Below the pieces are notes generated by a model. It saw only the letters and a list, made by a program, of their open reading frames with translations, was not told where the DNA came from and searched no databases. Shown one piece after another: positions 1 through 7,967 of a DNA stretch of 64,000 nucleotides; positions within the stretch are counted from its first letter, which is position 1; each line of letters starts with the position of its first letter. The position numbers and the translations under genes were made by a program. This DNA comes from Rhodothalassium salexigens DSM 2132 (GTDB lineage: Bacteria > Pseudomonadota > Alphaproteobacteria > Sphingomonadales > Rhodothalassiaceae): contig NZ_SLXO01000007.1 in the NCBI RefSeq assembly GCF_004341375.1, forward strand, positions 62,001-126,000. The letters are read 5' to 3'.

Positions 1-137
1 TCGTGTCCGAGCGCTTCGAGGGCATGAGCCGGCTCGACCGCCAGCGCGCCATCCACAAGGCGCTGAAAGACGAACTGGCGACCAGCATCCACGCGCTCGC
101 CATCCGCGCCTCGGCGCCCAGCGACACCAAGGGCTGA
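1..137 (+). CDS. bolA: BolA family protein, 3' end only
   Basis: The window opens inside this gene; about 44 C-terminal codons remain, read in the frame starting at base 3 and ending in TGA at 135-137. The visible residues (VSERFEGMSRLDRQRAIHKA, then LKDELATSIHALAIRA) match the conserved C-terminal half of BolA/IbaG proteins: the F-x-G-x-x-x-x-x-R-H/R segment followed by an amphipathic helix and a short beta strand. BolA proteins partner with monothiol glutaredoxins in iron-sulfur handling and morphology control. The N-terminal part, promoter and start lie outside the window, so which BolA subgroup this is cannot be decided. Confidence 0.8.
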   Translation, partial: VSERFEGMSRLDRQRAIHKALKDELATSIHALAIRASAPSDTKG

Positions 138-216
138 GCCCGAGCCGCGCGCTCGCACCGCCGGCCGGCAAGGCGCGCCGGGTGCCGGACGCCCTGGCGC
201 CCGGTTGCCCGGCGGC

Positions 217-1503
217 TCAGTCCGCCTCGGGCGTGGCGGCGGGGGCCGGCGGCACGATGCGCAGCTTGGTCAGCCGGTTGTGGCGCCGGCCCAGCACCTC
301 GAAGCGGAAGCCGTGAAAGTCGAAGGCGTCGCCGACCACCGGCAGGGTCTCGGCCTCGTAAATCACCATGCCGGCGATGGTCGACGCCTCGTCGTCGGGC
401 AAGGACCAGTCGAACTCGCGGTTGAGGTCGCGCACGCTGACCAGCCCTTCGGTGATCACGCTGCCGTCCGCCTGACGCTGCACGCCGGCGACCGCCACGT
501 CGTGCTCGTCGGAGATGTCGCCGACGATCTCTTCGAGGATGTCTTCGAGCGTCACCAGCCCCATCAGCGTGCCATACTCGTCGACCACCAGGGCGAAATG
601 GGCGCGCCGGGCGCGGAAGGTGTTGAGCTGTTCGCGCAAGGTCGTGGTGTCGGGGACGAACCAGGGCTCCTTCATCAGCGCGCGCACGTCGACCGCATCG
701 ATGCCCCCGCCGGCCTGCAACACCGCGCGCAGCAGGTCCTTGGCGTGCAGCACGCCGACGATATTCTCGGGCTCGTCTTCATAAAGCGGGATGCGGGTAT
801 AGGGCGCGCGCATCACCTGGGCCACCAGGTCGGCGGCGGGCTGGGCCAGGTCCAGCATGTGCATGGACTGGCGGTGGATCATCACGTCGTTGACCTGCAA
901 TTCGTCCAGGTCGAGGATCGAGCCGAGCATGTCGCGGTGCGCCTTGCGCAACCCGCCCTCGCTGGCGTGGAACTCGATCGCGCCGCGGATTTCCTCCTGG
1001 CCCGACAGCGCCGAGGTCGCCGAGACGTCGACACCGAACAGCCGCAGGGTCAAGCGCACCACCACCTGCACCGCGCGCACCACCGGTGCGAACAGCCGCA
1101 CCACCACGCCGATCACCGGCCCGACCACCAGCGCCATGCGATCGGCATTGGCGATGGCATAGGTCTTGGGCAGCACCTCGGCGAAGATCAGCACCAAAGC
1201 GGTCATCAACAGCGTGGCATAGACCACGCCCTCCTCGCCCACGAAGCCGATGAACAGGCTGGTGGCGAGCGCCGAGGCCAGGATGTTGACCAGATTGTTG
1301 CCAAGCAGAATGCCGCCGATCAGCCGCTCCTTGTCGGTGATCAGCCGGGCCACCTTGACGGCGCGCGGGTCGCCGTCGCGGGCGAAGCGGTGCAGGCGGT
1401 GCGGCGACGCCGCGGTCAGCGCGGTCTCGGAGCCCGAAAACAGCCCCGACAGCGCCAGCAACAACAGGATCACCCCGATCGTCAGCGCGGTTTCCACCAT
1501 CAT
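217..1503 (-). CDS. CorC/HlyC-type (CNNM) membrane protein with CBS pair
   Basis: 428 residues. The order is an N-terminal DUF21/CNNM membrane domain (about residues 1-170, four hydrophobic segments including LTIGVILLLLALSGLFSGSE and the conserved FSGSETALTA motif), a tandem CBS domain (about 205-335, with ALVVDEYGTLMGLVTLEDIL) and a C-terminal CorC_HlyC FAD-like domain (about 345-420). Length and order fit the family exactly. Members are linked to Mg2+/Co2+ efflux and divalent-cation homeostasis at the inner membrane; the historical name hemolysin is misleading. Two ATGs stand in tandem at the start, at 1503 and 1500. It converges with bolA and precedes no gene on its strand before aroB's end, so it may be read from the aroK-aroB transcript. 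Confidence 0.93.
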   Translation of the reverse strand: MMVETALTIGVILLLLALSGLFSGSETALTAASPHRLHRFARDGDPRAVKVARLITDKERLIGGILLGNNLVNILASALATSLFIGFVGEEGVVYATLLMTALVLIFAEVLPKTYAIANADRMALVVGPVIGVVVRLFAPVVRAVQVVVRLTLRLFGVDVSATSALSGQEEIRGAIEFHASEGGLRKAHRDMLGSILDLDELQVNDVMIHRQSMHMLDLAQPAADLVAQVMRAPYTRIPLYEDEPENIVGVLHAKDLLRAVLQAGGGIDAVDVRALMKEPWFVPDTTTLREQLNTFRARRAHFALVVDEYGTLMGLVTLEDILEEIVGDISDEHDVAVAGVQRQADGSVITEGLVSVRDLNREFDWSLPDDEASTIAGMVIYEAETLPVVGDAFDFHGFRFEVLGRRHNRLTKLRIVPPAPAATPEAD

Positions 1504-1574
1504 GGTCGTGTCTTGTCCCCCTCAACGGTCCGCACCGGCCCCGCCCCTCAAGGCCCGGCGACCGCGATCAAGCC

Positions 1575-2732
1575 CTAGGCGCTCACCGGCGGCTTGGACC
1601 GGGCGCCGGAGCGGCCGCCGCGCCGGCTCAGATGCTCCGCCAGCAGGTCGCGCACCGCCACCGGGTCCACGTCCTCGGCCACATAAGCCGCACCGATGTC
1701 GCGCGCCAGGATAAAGCGCAGCCGCCCGTCGACCGCCTTCTTGTCCTGGGCCATGGCGTCGACGATCTTGTCCGCGTCGCCCTTGATCGGCAGGTCGGCC
1801 GGGCTGGTCGGCAGCTTGACCGACGCCAGGTGCCGGGCGACCCGCTCGGCGCGGCCCGCCTCGCAGACGCCAAGCCGCTCCGACAACTCGAACGCCAGAA
1901 CCATGCCGGCGGCCACCGCCTCGCCGTGCAGCAGGTCGCCCTTCATGCCCGCGCACGCCTCGAAGGCGTGGGCGAAGGTATGGCCCAGATTGAGCAGCGC
2001 GCGGCGGCCCTGTTCGCGCTCGTCCTCGGCAACGATGCCGGCCTTAGCGCGGCAACAGGTCTCGACCGCGGTGCCCATCAGCTTGTGGTCGCGGGTGGTC
2101 AGCGCCACGCCCTCGCGCTCCAGCCATTCGAAGAATTTGGGCTGGTTGATCAGCCCGATCTTGACCACCTCGGCATAGCCGGCCAGCAATTCGCGCCGCG
2201 GCAACGAGCCGAGCACGTCCAGATCGGCCAGGACCATGCGCGGCTGGTGGAAGGCGCCGATCAGGTTCTTGCCCTGGCGGGTGTTGATGCCGGTCTTGCC
2301 GCCGACCGAACTGTCCACCTGCGCCAACAGCGTCGTCGGCACCTGCACGAAGTCGACGCCCCGGCGCAGGATCGCGGCGGCAAACCCGGCCAGGTCGCCG
2401 ACCACCCCGCCGCCGAGCGCCACGATGGTGTCCTGACGCTCGACCCCGGCTTCGAGCAACCGTTCGCACAGGGCGCTCAGCCCGTCCCAGCCCTTGGACA
2501 CCTCGCCCGGGGTCAGGATCACCGAGGTCGAGGCGATGCCGGCGGCCTCCAAGGCGGCCAGCGCCTCGGGCCCATGGGCGTCATAGACGTGGCGGTCGGT
2601 GACCAGGGCGACCCGCGGCCGCGCGATCACCGGCGCGATCTGTTCGCCGAGCGAGGCCAGAAGCCCCGCGCCGATGCGGATTTCGTAACTGCGCGGGCCC
2701 AGGTCGACGGTCAGCGTGCTTTGAAAGCTCAT
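1575..2732 (-). CDS. aroB: 3-dehydroquinate synthase
   Basis: 385 residues; NAD-dependent conversion of DAHP to 3-dehydroquinate, second step of the shikimate pathway, cytosolic. Seen: the NAD-binding loop GGGVVGDLAGFAAAILRRG, the substrate region TTLLAQVDSSVGGKTGIN, and zinc ligands in the LNLGHTFAHAFE motif. The open frame extends 134 codons further upstream, but the extension is low complexity and overlaps aroK. The ATG at 2732 gives MSFQSTLTVDLG, a typical AroB N-terminus, and forms an ATGA overlap with the aroK stop, which implies translational coupling. The C-terminal tail (RRGGRSGARSKPPVSA) is slightly longer than usual and basic. Confidence 0.97.
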   Translation of the reverse strand: MSFQSTLTVDLGPRSYEIRIGAGLLASLGEQIAPVIARPRVALVTDRHVYDAHGPEALAALEAAGIASTSVILTPGEVSKGWDGLSALCERLLEAGVERQDTIVALGGGVVGDLAGFAAAILRRGVDFVQVPTTLLAQVDSSVGGKTGINTRQGKNLIGAFHQPRMVLADLDVLGSLPRRELLAGYAEVVKIGLINQPKFFEWLEREGVALTTRDHKLMGTAVETCCRAKAGIVAEDEREQGRRALLNLGHTFAHAFEACAGMKGDLLHGEAVAAGMVLAFELSERLGVCEAGRAERVARHLASVKLPTSPADLPIKGDADKIVDAMAQDKKAVDGRLRFILARDIGAAYVAEDVDPVAVRDLLAEHLSRRGGRSGARSKPPVSA

Positions 2733-3319
2733 GATGCGGTGTTCTCTTCCAGATGGGCAGTCAGGGCGTCGATGATGGCGTCGACGACCCGGCCGTGCGG
2801 GCCGTCGGCCGACACCACATGAATGTCGGCCTGGGCATAGTCGGGCGTGCGACGGTCCAGCAATTGGGCCAGTTTGGCGCGCGGGTCGGGGCCACGCAGC
2901 AACGGCCGGGTATCGCGCCGGGCGGTGCGCGCCACCAGCGTGTCCAGGTCGGCCTTCAGCCACACGGTCACCGCACGGGCGCGCAACAGGTCGCGCGTAC
3001 CGGGCTCGGCAAAGGCGCCGCCACCGGTGGCGATCACCTTGCGCCGGCCGTCCAGCAACCGCGCCAGCACCTTGTATTCGCCCTGGCGGAACGCCGCTTC
3101 GCCGAAGCGCTCGAACACCTCGGAGACCGGGCAACCGGCAGCGGTCTCCACCTCCTGGTCGGAATCGACGAACGGCAGCGCCAGCCGCCGCGCCAAGCGC
3201 CGGCCAACGGTGGACTTGCCAGACCCCATCATGCCAACAAGCGCAATCGGCCGGTCAAGCGCACCGTCGCGCACAACCGGGGCGGTATCGATCAATTCTG
3301 GGTCTTCGGGATCGGTCAT
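2729..3319 (-). CDS. aroK: Shikimate kinase
   Basis: 196 residues; phosphorylates shikimate with ATP. The P-loop GMMGSGKSTVGRR lies near residue 30, the shikimate-binding D/R region follows (PFVDSDQEVE), then ATGGGAF (the GGG loop) and the LID arginine area (RDTRPLLRG). The start at 3319 is chosen because the upstream extension is Cys/Gly/Arg-rich and unlike the family. About 25 residues precede the P-loop strand, a modest extension often seen in alphaproteobacterial AroK. It overlaps aroB by 4 bp (ATGA), so aroK and aroB form a coupled operon in that order, the usual alphaproteobacterial arrangement. Confidence 0.96.
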   Translation of the reverse strand: MTDPEDPELIDTAPVVRDGALDRPIALVGMMGSGKSTVGRRLARRLALPFVDSDQEVETAAGCPVSEVFERFGEAAFRQGEYKVLARLLDGRRKVIATGGGAFAEPGTRDLLRARAVTVWLKADLDTLVARTARRDTRPLLRGPDPRAKLAQLLDRRTPDYAQADIHVVSADGPHGRVVDAIIDALTAHLEENTAS

Positions 3320-3493
3320 AGGTCTTGCATACACGACGGCGCCGGACGACCCAAGCCCGCAGGGTGCACCGCGGCACCCTGCACCTCGAAGCGGGCGACA
3401 CGGGCCCGCCACATTCGCCGCCGACGATGCCCGCTGGACACGATTTCCTGCGCGCCTCTATAAGCGGGGCAAGATCAGCCACAGGAGACGCCG

Positions 3494-3634
3494 ATGAACA
3501 GAACCTGGCTCTATCTGGCGGTGGCGGCGCTCATCGCCCTCGTCGGCGCGGCGCTGTTCCTCTACACGTGGGACATCCCCGCTCCGTCTCAGGAAATCGA
3601 AAAGACCCTGCCGGACGACAGGTTCCCGCGATGA
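3494..3634 (+). CDS. Small single-pass membrane protein, function unknown
   Basis: 46 residues. An AGGAGA Shine-Dalgarno sequence ends 6 bases before the ATG. The protein starts MNRTWLYLAVAALIALVGAA, giving one hydrophobic helix (about residues 4-26), and ends in a short polar tail (EIEKTLPDDRFPR). The tail would lie in the periplasm if a signal-anchor orientation holds; that is inference. Its stop overlaps the start of the next gene as ATGA (3631-3634), so the two are translationally coupled. No family is recognised. The good ribosome-binding site, clear TM segment and coupling make it a likely real gene despite its size; it is divergent from aroK. Confidence 0.72.
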   Translation: MNRTWLYLAVAALIALVGAALFLYTWDIPAPSQEIEKTLPDDRFPR

Positions 3635-5652
3635 CGCGAAGCGCGCTCCTGGCCTGCCTGTTGTGCGGGCTGGCCGCCCCGGCTGTGCTGGCGCAACAGG
3701 GCAGCGAAAGCGAGCCGGAACCGCCGCAGGCACCGGCCGAGGACGCGGCGCCCGACCGGGACCGCGACCAAGACCGGAGCGACAGCGACCGCGCCGAGGA
3801 CCGGGGCAGCGCACGGCCGCGCTCGTTGCTGCGGCTGGGCCCGTTCCTCGACCCCGAGGCCCTCGACCGGCCGTCGGCCGAGACCCTGGTGGGCGCGCAA
3901 GGCCCCAAGGACGCCACGCCAGACGCCGAGACCGCGCCCTTCGACCCGGCCGCCGGCGTCGAGGTGGGCGCGCTCGACCGGCTCGGCCTCGAAGGCATCG
4001 GCACGCTGGGCCCCCAAGACGCCCTGCCGCCCGACCTGTGGCACGGCTCCGACCCCGAGGTCGCCGCCGCCCTGCTCGCCGCCCTGCCGCACCGGCTGCG
4101 CTCCCAAGGGGTGCGGCATTTGTGGCGTCAGCTCCTGTTGTCGCCGGCGCTGTCGCCGGCCGCGGGGCGCATCCCCGACGGCCTGCGGCTGCGGCTTGAA
4201 AAGCTCACCGCCGCCGGTCGCGTCGACGACGTGCTGGCGCTGTCGGACGCCATCCCGCCCGGCGCCATGACCGCCGACCTGGCCCATCTGCGCGCCGACG
4301 CGCTGCTGGTCGGCGGCCGCCTGGACGACGGCTGCGCGCTGGCCCGCGACGCCGCGCGCGAAACCGGCGAGGCGCGCTGGCTGAAGATGCTGGCGCTGTG
4401 CGAGGCGCTGGCCGGCAACCGCAGCGCCGCCTATCTGCAAATCAGCCTGCTGGAAGAGAGCGGCGAGGCGGGCCGGCTTTTCCCGGCGCTGATCGACCGC
4501 CTGCTGGCGCGCGGCGAGGGCCTGGACGTGAACACGGGGCCAGAGACCGGCCTTGGGACCGGCCTGGCCCTCGACACCGTCGAGCGCGTCGACCCGATCC
4601 TCTATGCCGCCTTTCTGGCCGCCGACGTGGCACCGCCGGCCGAGGCCGCCCGGGCAGCCCCGCCCCTGGTGCTGGGCGAACTGGCGGTCAACGCGCTGAT
4701 GGCGCCGCCGGCCCGGCTCGCCGTTGCCGAGCAGGCCGCGCGCATGGGCCTGATCGGCGGCGGCCGGCTCGCCGCCCTGTTCGACGCCATGGCGTTCACC
4801 GATGCCGACTTGGGCACCGCCGACGCGGTGCTCGACGACCCGGCCGCGATCAACGGCCTGGGCTCGCCCGAGAACCCGCCGCTCGACGGCATGATGATCG
4901 ACGCGCTGCTGTTCGCCAAGGCGCGCCGGGCGCAGGACCCGACCACCCGACTGGCGTTCCTCGACCTGTTGTTCGACCGCGCGGTGACCCGGGGCTATGC
5001 CCAGGTGATGGCGGTGGCGGTGGCGCCGTTGCTCGACACCGTGATGCCCACCGACGACCTGGTCGGCCATGCCGGACTGGTCGGGCGGGTACACCTGATC
5101 ACCGGGCAGATGGATGCCGCCCGGCGCTGGTACGCCAAAGCCGCAGCGATGGCGACAGCGCCCGGTCGCAGCGACGACAGCCGCGCCGCCGCCGGCCACG
5201 CGCTCCGCGCGCTGACGCCGCTGATGCTGATCGCCGAGGGGCCGGCCATGGCCGACTATGACGCGGCGCTCGCACGCTGGGCCGAGGACAGCGCCGTGCA
5301 CGCGCCCGAACGGCTGCAAGCCGGGCTGGTGCTGCTCGACGCGCTCGACGGACGGGTGCCGGCGGCGGCCTGGAGCCGGGCGCTCCAGGCGGCGGCCGCA
5401 GCCGGGCCGGGGGGTGAGGCACCGGTCTACGCCGCCCCCAATCCGGCGGTGTGGCGCCAGCTTCTGATCGCCGCCGGCACCGACCGGCTGGGCGAGACGG
5501 TGGCCGCCGCCCTGGCCCTGGTCGGCGATGCCGGCGCCACCCGGACCGACCCCGCGGCCCTGTCGGCGGCGGTCGGCGCGCTGGCGGACGCGGGCTTCGA
5601 AGCCGCCGCCCGGCGGTTGGCGTTCGAGGCGCTGATCGCCGGCGCGCGCTGA
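3631..5652 (+). CDS. Exported alpha-helical protein of unknown function
   Basis: 673 residues starting MTRSALLACLLCGLAAPAVL with a predicted cleavable signal peptide (cut likely after LAQ or AVLAQ). Residues about 22-60 are a charged, disordered linker rich in E, D, R and P. From about residue 130 onward the protein looks like many short Ala/Leu-rich helix pairs, reminiscent of TPR or other helical solenoid repeats, with no clear catalytic motif. I recognise no named family; homologues in Rhodospirillales have been given uninformative names. It is coupled by ATGA overlap to the 46-residue membrane protein before it, and xerD begins 34 bp after its stop. A periplasmic scaffold is a guess from architecture only. 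Confidence 0.85.
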   Translation: MTRSALLACLLCGLAAPAVLAQQGSESEPEPPQAPAEDAAPDRDRDQDRSDSDRAEDRGSARPRSLLRLGPFLDPEALDRPSAETLVGAQGPKDATPDAETAPFDPAAGVEVGALDRLGLEGIGTLGPQDALPPDLWHGSDPEVAAALLAALPHRLRSQGVRHLWRQLLLSPALSPAAGRIPDGLRLRLEKLTAAGRVDDVLALSDAIPPGAMTADLAHLRADALLVGGRLDDGCALARDAARETGEARWLKMLALCEALAGNRSAAYLQISLLEESGEAGRLFPALIDRLLARGEGLDVNTGPETGLGTGLALDTVERVDPILYAAFLAADVAPPAEAARAAPPLVLGELAVNALMAPPARLAVAEQAARMGLIGGGRLAALFDAMAFTDADLGTADAVLDDPAAINGLGSPENPPLDGMMIDALLFAKARRAQDPTTRLAFLDLLFDRAVTRGYAQVMAVAVAPLLDTVMPTDDLVGHAGLVGRVHLITGQMDAARRWYAKAAAMATAPGRSDDSRAAAGHALRALTPLMLIAEGPAMADYDAALARWAEDSAVHAPERLQAGLVLLDALDGRVPAAAWSRALQAAAAAGPGGEAPVYAAPNPAVWRQLLIAAGTDRLGETVAAALALVGDAGATRTDPAALSAAVGALADAGFEAAARRLAFEALIAGAR

Positions 5653-5686
5653 CGCCCGGTCGGCCGCGACGGGGAGCCCGGGACCC

Positions 5687-6607
5687 ATGGACCGGACGCT
5701 GGAAGCGTTCCTGGAGATGCTGAGCGCCGAACGCGGCGCGGCGGCCAACACGCTCGCCGCCTATCGCCGGGATATCGAGGATTTCCTGGCCCATGGCAGC
5801 GCCGACCCGGCCGGCGCCACGGCCGACGATGTGCGCGCCTATCTGGCCGATCTGACCCGGCGCGGGCTGGCGGCGTCGACCCAGGCGCGGCGGCTGTCGG
5901 CACTCAAGCAACTGTTCGCCTTCATGGTCGAGGAAGGCTGGCGCGCCGACACGCCGACCGCCTATGTCTCCAGCCCGGCGACCCGACGGCCGCTGCCCGG
6001 CGTGTTGAGCGAGGACCAGGTGGACGCGCTGATCGCCACCGCGCGCCACGCCGCCGAAGCCCGGCCCAATCTGCGCAGCGCGCGCGCGCTGGCGCTGGTT
6101 GAGATGCTATATGCCACCGGGCTGCGGGTCAGCGAACTGGCCGCGCTGCCCGACCGGGCCGCCGCCGTCGACGCCAAGCTGATCGCGGTCACCGGCAAGG
6201 GCGGCGCCGAGCGCCTGGTGCCCTTGGGCGAGCCCGGGCGCCGGGCGCTGGCCGACTATCGCCGCTGGCGCCAGGCCGAGCCCACAGTGGCGGACAGCCC
6301 CTATCTGTTCCCGTCGCGCAGCCGGTCGGGCCATCTGACGCGGGTGCGGGTGTTGCAGATCCTCAAGGACTTGGCGGCGAGGGCGGGCATTTCGCCGGCC
6401 CTGGTCAGCCCGCACAAGCTGCGCCACGCGTTCGCCAGCCACCTGCTCGCCCACGGCGCCGATCTGCGCTCGGTGCAGATGCTGTTGGGCCATGCCGACA
6501 TCTCGACCACGCAGATCTACACCCATGTGCTCGACGAGCGCCTGCGCGCCCTGGTCGCCGAGCACCACCCCCTGGCCCGCCGCCGCGCGCACGACCGAGG
6601 CGACTGA
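5687..6607 (+). CDS. xerD: Tyrosine recombinase XerD
   Basis: 306 residues; chromosome dimer resolution at dif with XerC. The N-terminal SAM-like DNA-binding domain covers about residues 1-95. All catalytic positions are present: Arg in TGLRVSEL (near 147), Lys in the beta-hairpin VTGKGGAERLVPLG, His-x-x-Arg in HKLRHAFASHLL (near 243-246), His in LGHADISTTQIYTHV, and the nucleophilic Tyr in that same motif (near 278). A GGGGAG site precedes the ATG at 5687. XerD is preferred over XerC because in alphaproteobacteria xerD commonly lies beside aroK/accA, as here; the assignment between the two paralogues is context-based. Confidence 0.93.
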   Translation: MDRTLEAFLEMLSAERGAAANTLAAYRRDIEDFLAHGSADPAGATADDVRAYLADLTRRGLAASTQARRLSALKQLFAFMVEEGWRADTPTAYVSSPATRRPLPGVLSEDQVDALIATARHAAEARPNLRSARALALVEMLYATGLRVSELAALPDRAAAVDAKLIAVTGKGGAERLVPLGEPGRRALADYRRWRQAEPTVADSPYLFPSRSRSGHLTRVRVLQILKDLAARAGISPALVSPHKLRHAFASHLLAHGADLRSVQMLLGHADISTTQIYTHVLDERLRALVAEHHPLARRRAHDRGD

Positions 6608-6690
6608 ACGACAAGCCCTTGCGCGCGGCGGGCCGGTCCGCTTCACTGCGGCGCAACACCGTTGCCGTTTTCTCAACAGGGAGTTCTTTC

Positions 6691-7686
6691 ATGTCCTTTA
6701 CCCAAGCGCCCGAAAAACCCGCCCGCCTCAACCGCTCGGAACTGGCCGTGCCGGGCTCGAACCCGCGATTTCTGGAAAAGGCGGCGGCCAACAACGATGT
6801 GGATGCGGTGTTCCTCGACCTTGAAGACGCGGTCGCCATCGAGGCCAAGGAAGAGGCGCGCAAGAACGTGATCGAGGCGCTCGGCGACCTGGACTGGGGC
6901 GAAAAGACCGTCTCGGTGCGCATCAACGGCCTCGACACGCCCTATATGTACCGCGACGTGGTCGACCTGCTGGAAGCCCGGACCGACCGGCTCGACCTGA
7001 TCATGATCCCCAAGGTGGGCACGGCGTCGGACATCTACGCGCTCGACATGCTGGTCACCCAGATCGAGACCGCCATGGGCCGCAAGAAGCGCATCGGCTT
7101 CGAGATGATCATCGAAACCGCCATCGGCATGATGAACATCGACACCATCGCCGGGGCGAGCCCGCGCAACGAAAGCCTGCACTTCGGCGTTGCCGACTAT
7201 GCCGCCTCCACCAAGGCCGACACCACCCAGATCGGCGGCCCCAACCCGCGCTATTCGGTGCTCACCGACCCGGACGCCGACGGCCGGCGCGAGGTGCACT
7301 GGAACGACATGTGGCACTATGCGATCAACCGCATGGTGGTCGCCGCGCGCGCCCACGGTCTGCGCCCGATCGACGGCCCGTTCGGCGACTTCTCGGACCC
7401 CGACGGCTTCACCTTCCACGCCAACCGGGCGATGGTGTTGGGCTGCGAGGGCAAGTGGGCCATCCACCCGAGCCAGATCCCCTTGTGCAACAAGCTGTTC
7501 TCGCCGTCCAACGACGAGATGAAGAAAGCCTATGCGATCCTCGACGCCATGGCCGCCGCGCGCGCCAAGGGCCAGGGCGCGGCCGCCCTCGACGGCAAGC
7601 TGATCGACCTGGCCTCGATCCGCCAGGCCGAGACCATGGTCGCCAAGTTCGAAGCCGGCGGCGGCGCCCGCGACCAACTGGGCTAA
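6691..7686 (+). CDS. mcl1: L-malyl-CoA/beta-methylmalyl-CoA lyase family (HpcH/HpaI/CitE)
   Basis: 331 residues. It closely resembles Rhodobacter Mcl1: VFLDLEDAVAIEAKEEARKN (acidic Mg2+/CoA region), TVSVRINGLDTPYMYRDVVD, LIMIPKVG, FEMIIETAIG and DGPFGDFSDPDGF, then GKWAIHPSQIP. These enzymes reversibly cleave malyl-CoA to glyoxylate and acetyl-CoA, and beta-methylmalyl-CoA to glyoxylate and propionyl-CoA, in the ethylmalonyl-CoA or related pathways. A longer frame opens at 6619, but the ATG at 6691 with an AGGGAG site before it fits the family N-terminus. No other ethylmalonyl-CoA pathway gene is in the window. A hydrolase-type paralogue or CitE-like role cannot be excluded without a phylogeny. 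Confidence 0.85.
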   Translation: MSFTQAPEKPARLNRSELAVPGSNPRFLEKAAANNDVDAVFLDLEDAVAIEAKEEARKNVIEALGDLDWGEKTVSVRINGLDTPYMYRDVVDLLEARTDRLDLIMIPKVGTASDIYALDMLVTQIETAMGRKKRIGFEMIIETAIGMMNIDTIAGASPRNESLHFGVADYAASTKADTTQIGGPNPRYSVLTDPDADGRREVHWNDMWHYAINRMVVAARAHGLRPIDGPFGDFSDPDGFTFHANRAMVLGCEGKWAIHPSQIPLCNKLFSPSNDEMKKAYAILDAMAAARAKGQGAAALDGKLIDLASIRQAETMVAKFEAGGGARDQLG

Positions 7687-7933
7687 GCGACCGCAGCCCC
7701 GGGCGCCGGCCCCTGCCGCATCGACCTCAGCCGCCGGCGCCCCGGGACGGCCGCGCCGCCTAAGGCCGCTCGCCACGATCGCGGGGCAGCGGCCAATCCG
7801 GTCCGCCGGGCCCGGTGGGGCCTGGCGGCCGGGTCGCGGGCATCGGCCCCTTCCCCTCGGCGCCGATCTGGTCTAACACCGCGCCCAAGTGCATCGCCCT
7901 GGCCACCCTGATCGGTGCGACCGGGCGCCCCTC

Positions 7934-7967
7934 CCCCATGAGCATCCTGGCCCCATGAGCATCCTGG
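7934..7967 (+). repeat. 17-bp perfect tandem duplication at the accA start
   Basis: The 17-mer CCCCATGAGCATCCTGG occurs twice back to back, at 7934-7950 and 7951-7967. Because 17 is not a multiple of 3, the two ATGs are in different frames. The second is the accA start; the first opens a six-codon frame that ends exactly at the accA ATG. This may be a recent slippage duplication that displaced the native ribosome-binding region, or a fixed leader element. Confidence 0.9.
7938..7958 (+). promoter_or_regulatory. Six-codon upstream mini-ORF overlapping the accA start
   Basis: ATG at 7938 reads M-S-I-L-A-P then TGA at 7956-7958, whose last bases form an ATGA overlap with the accA ATG at 7955. 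No Shine-Dalgarno sequence is visible close to either ATG, so if the mini-ORF is translated, reinitiation could feed accA. That it is translated is inference from the overlap geometry alone. Confidence 0.4.
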
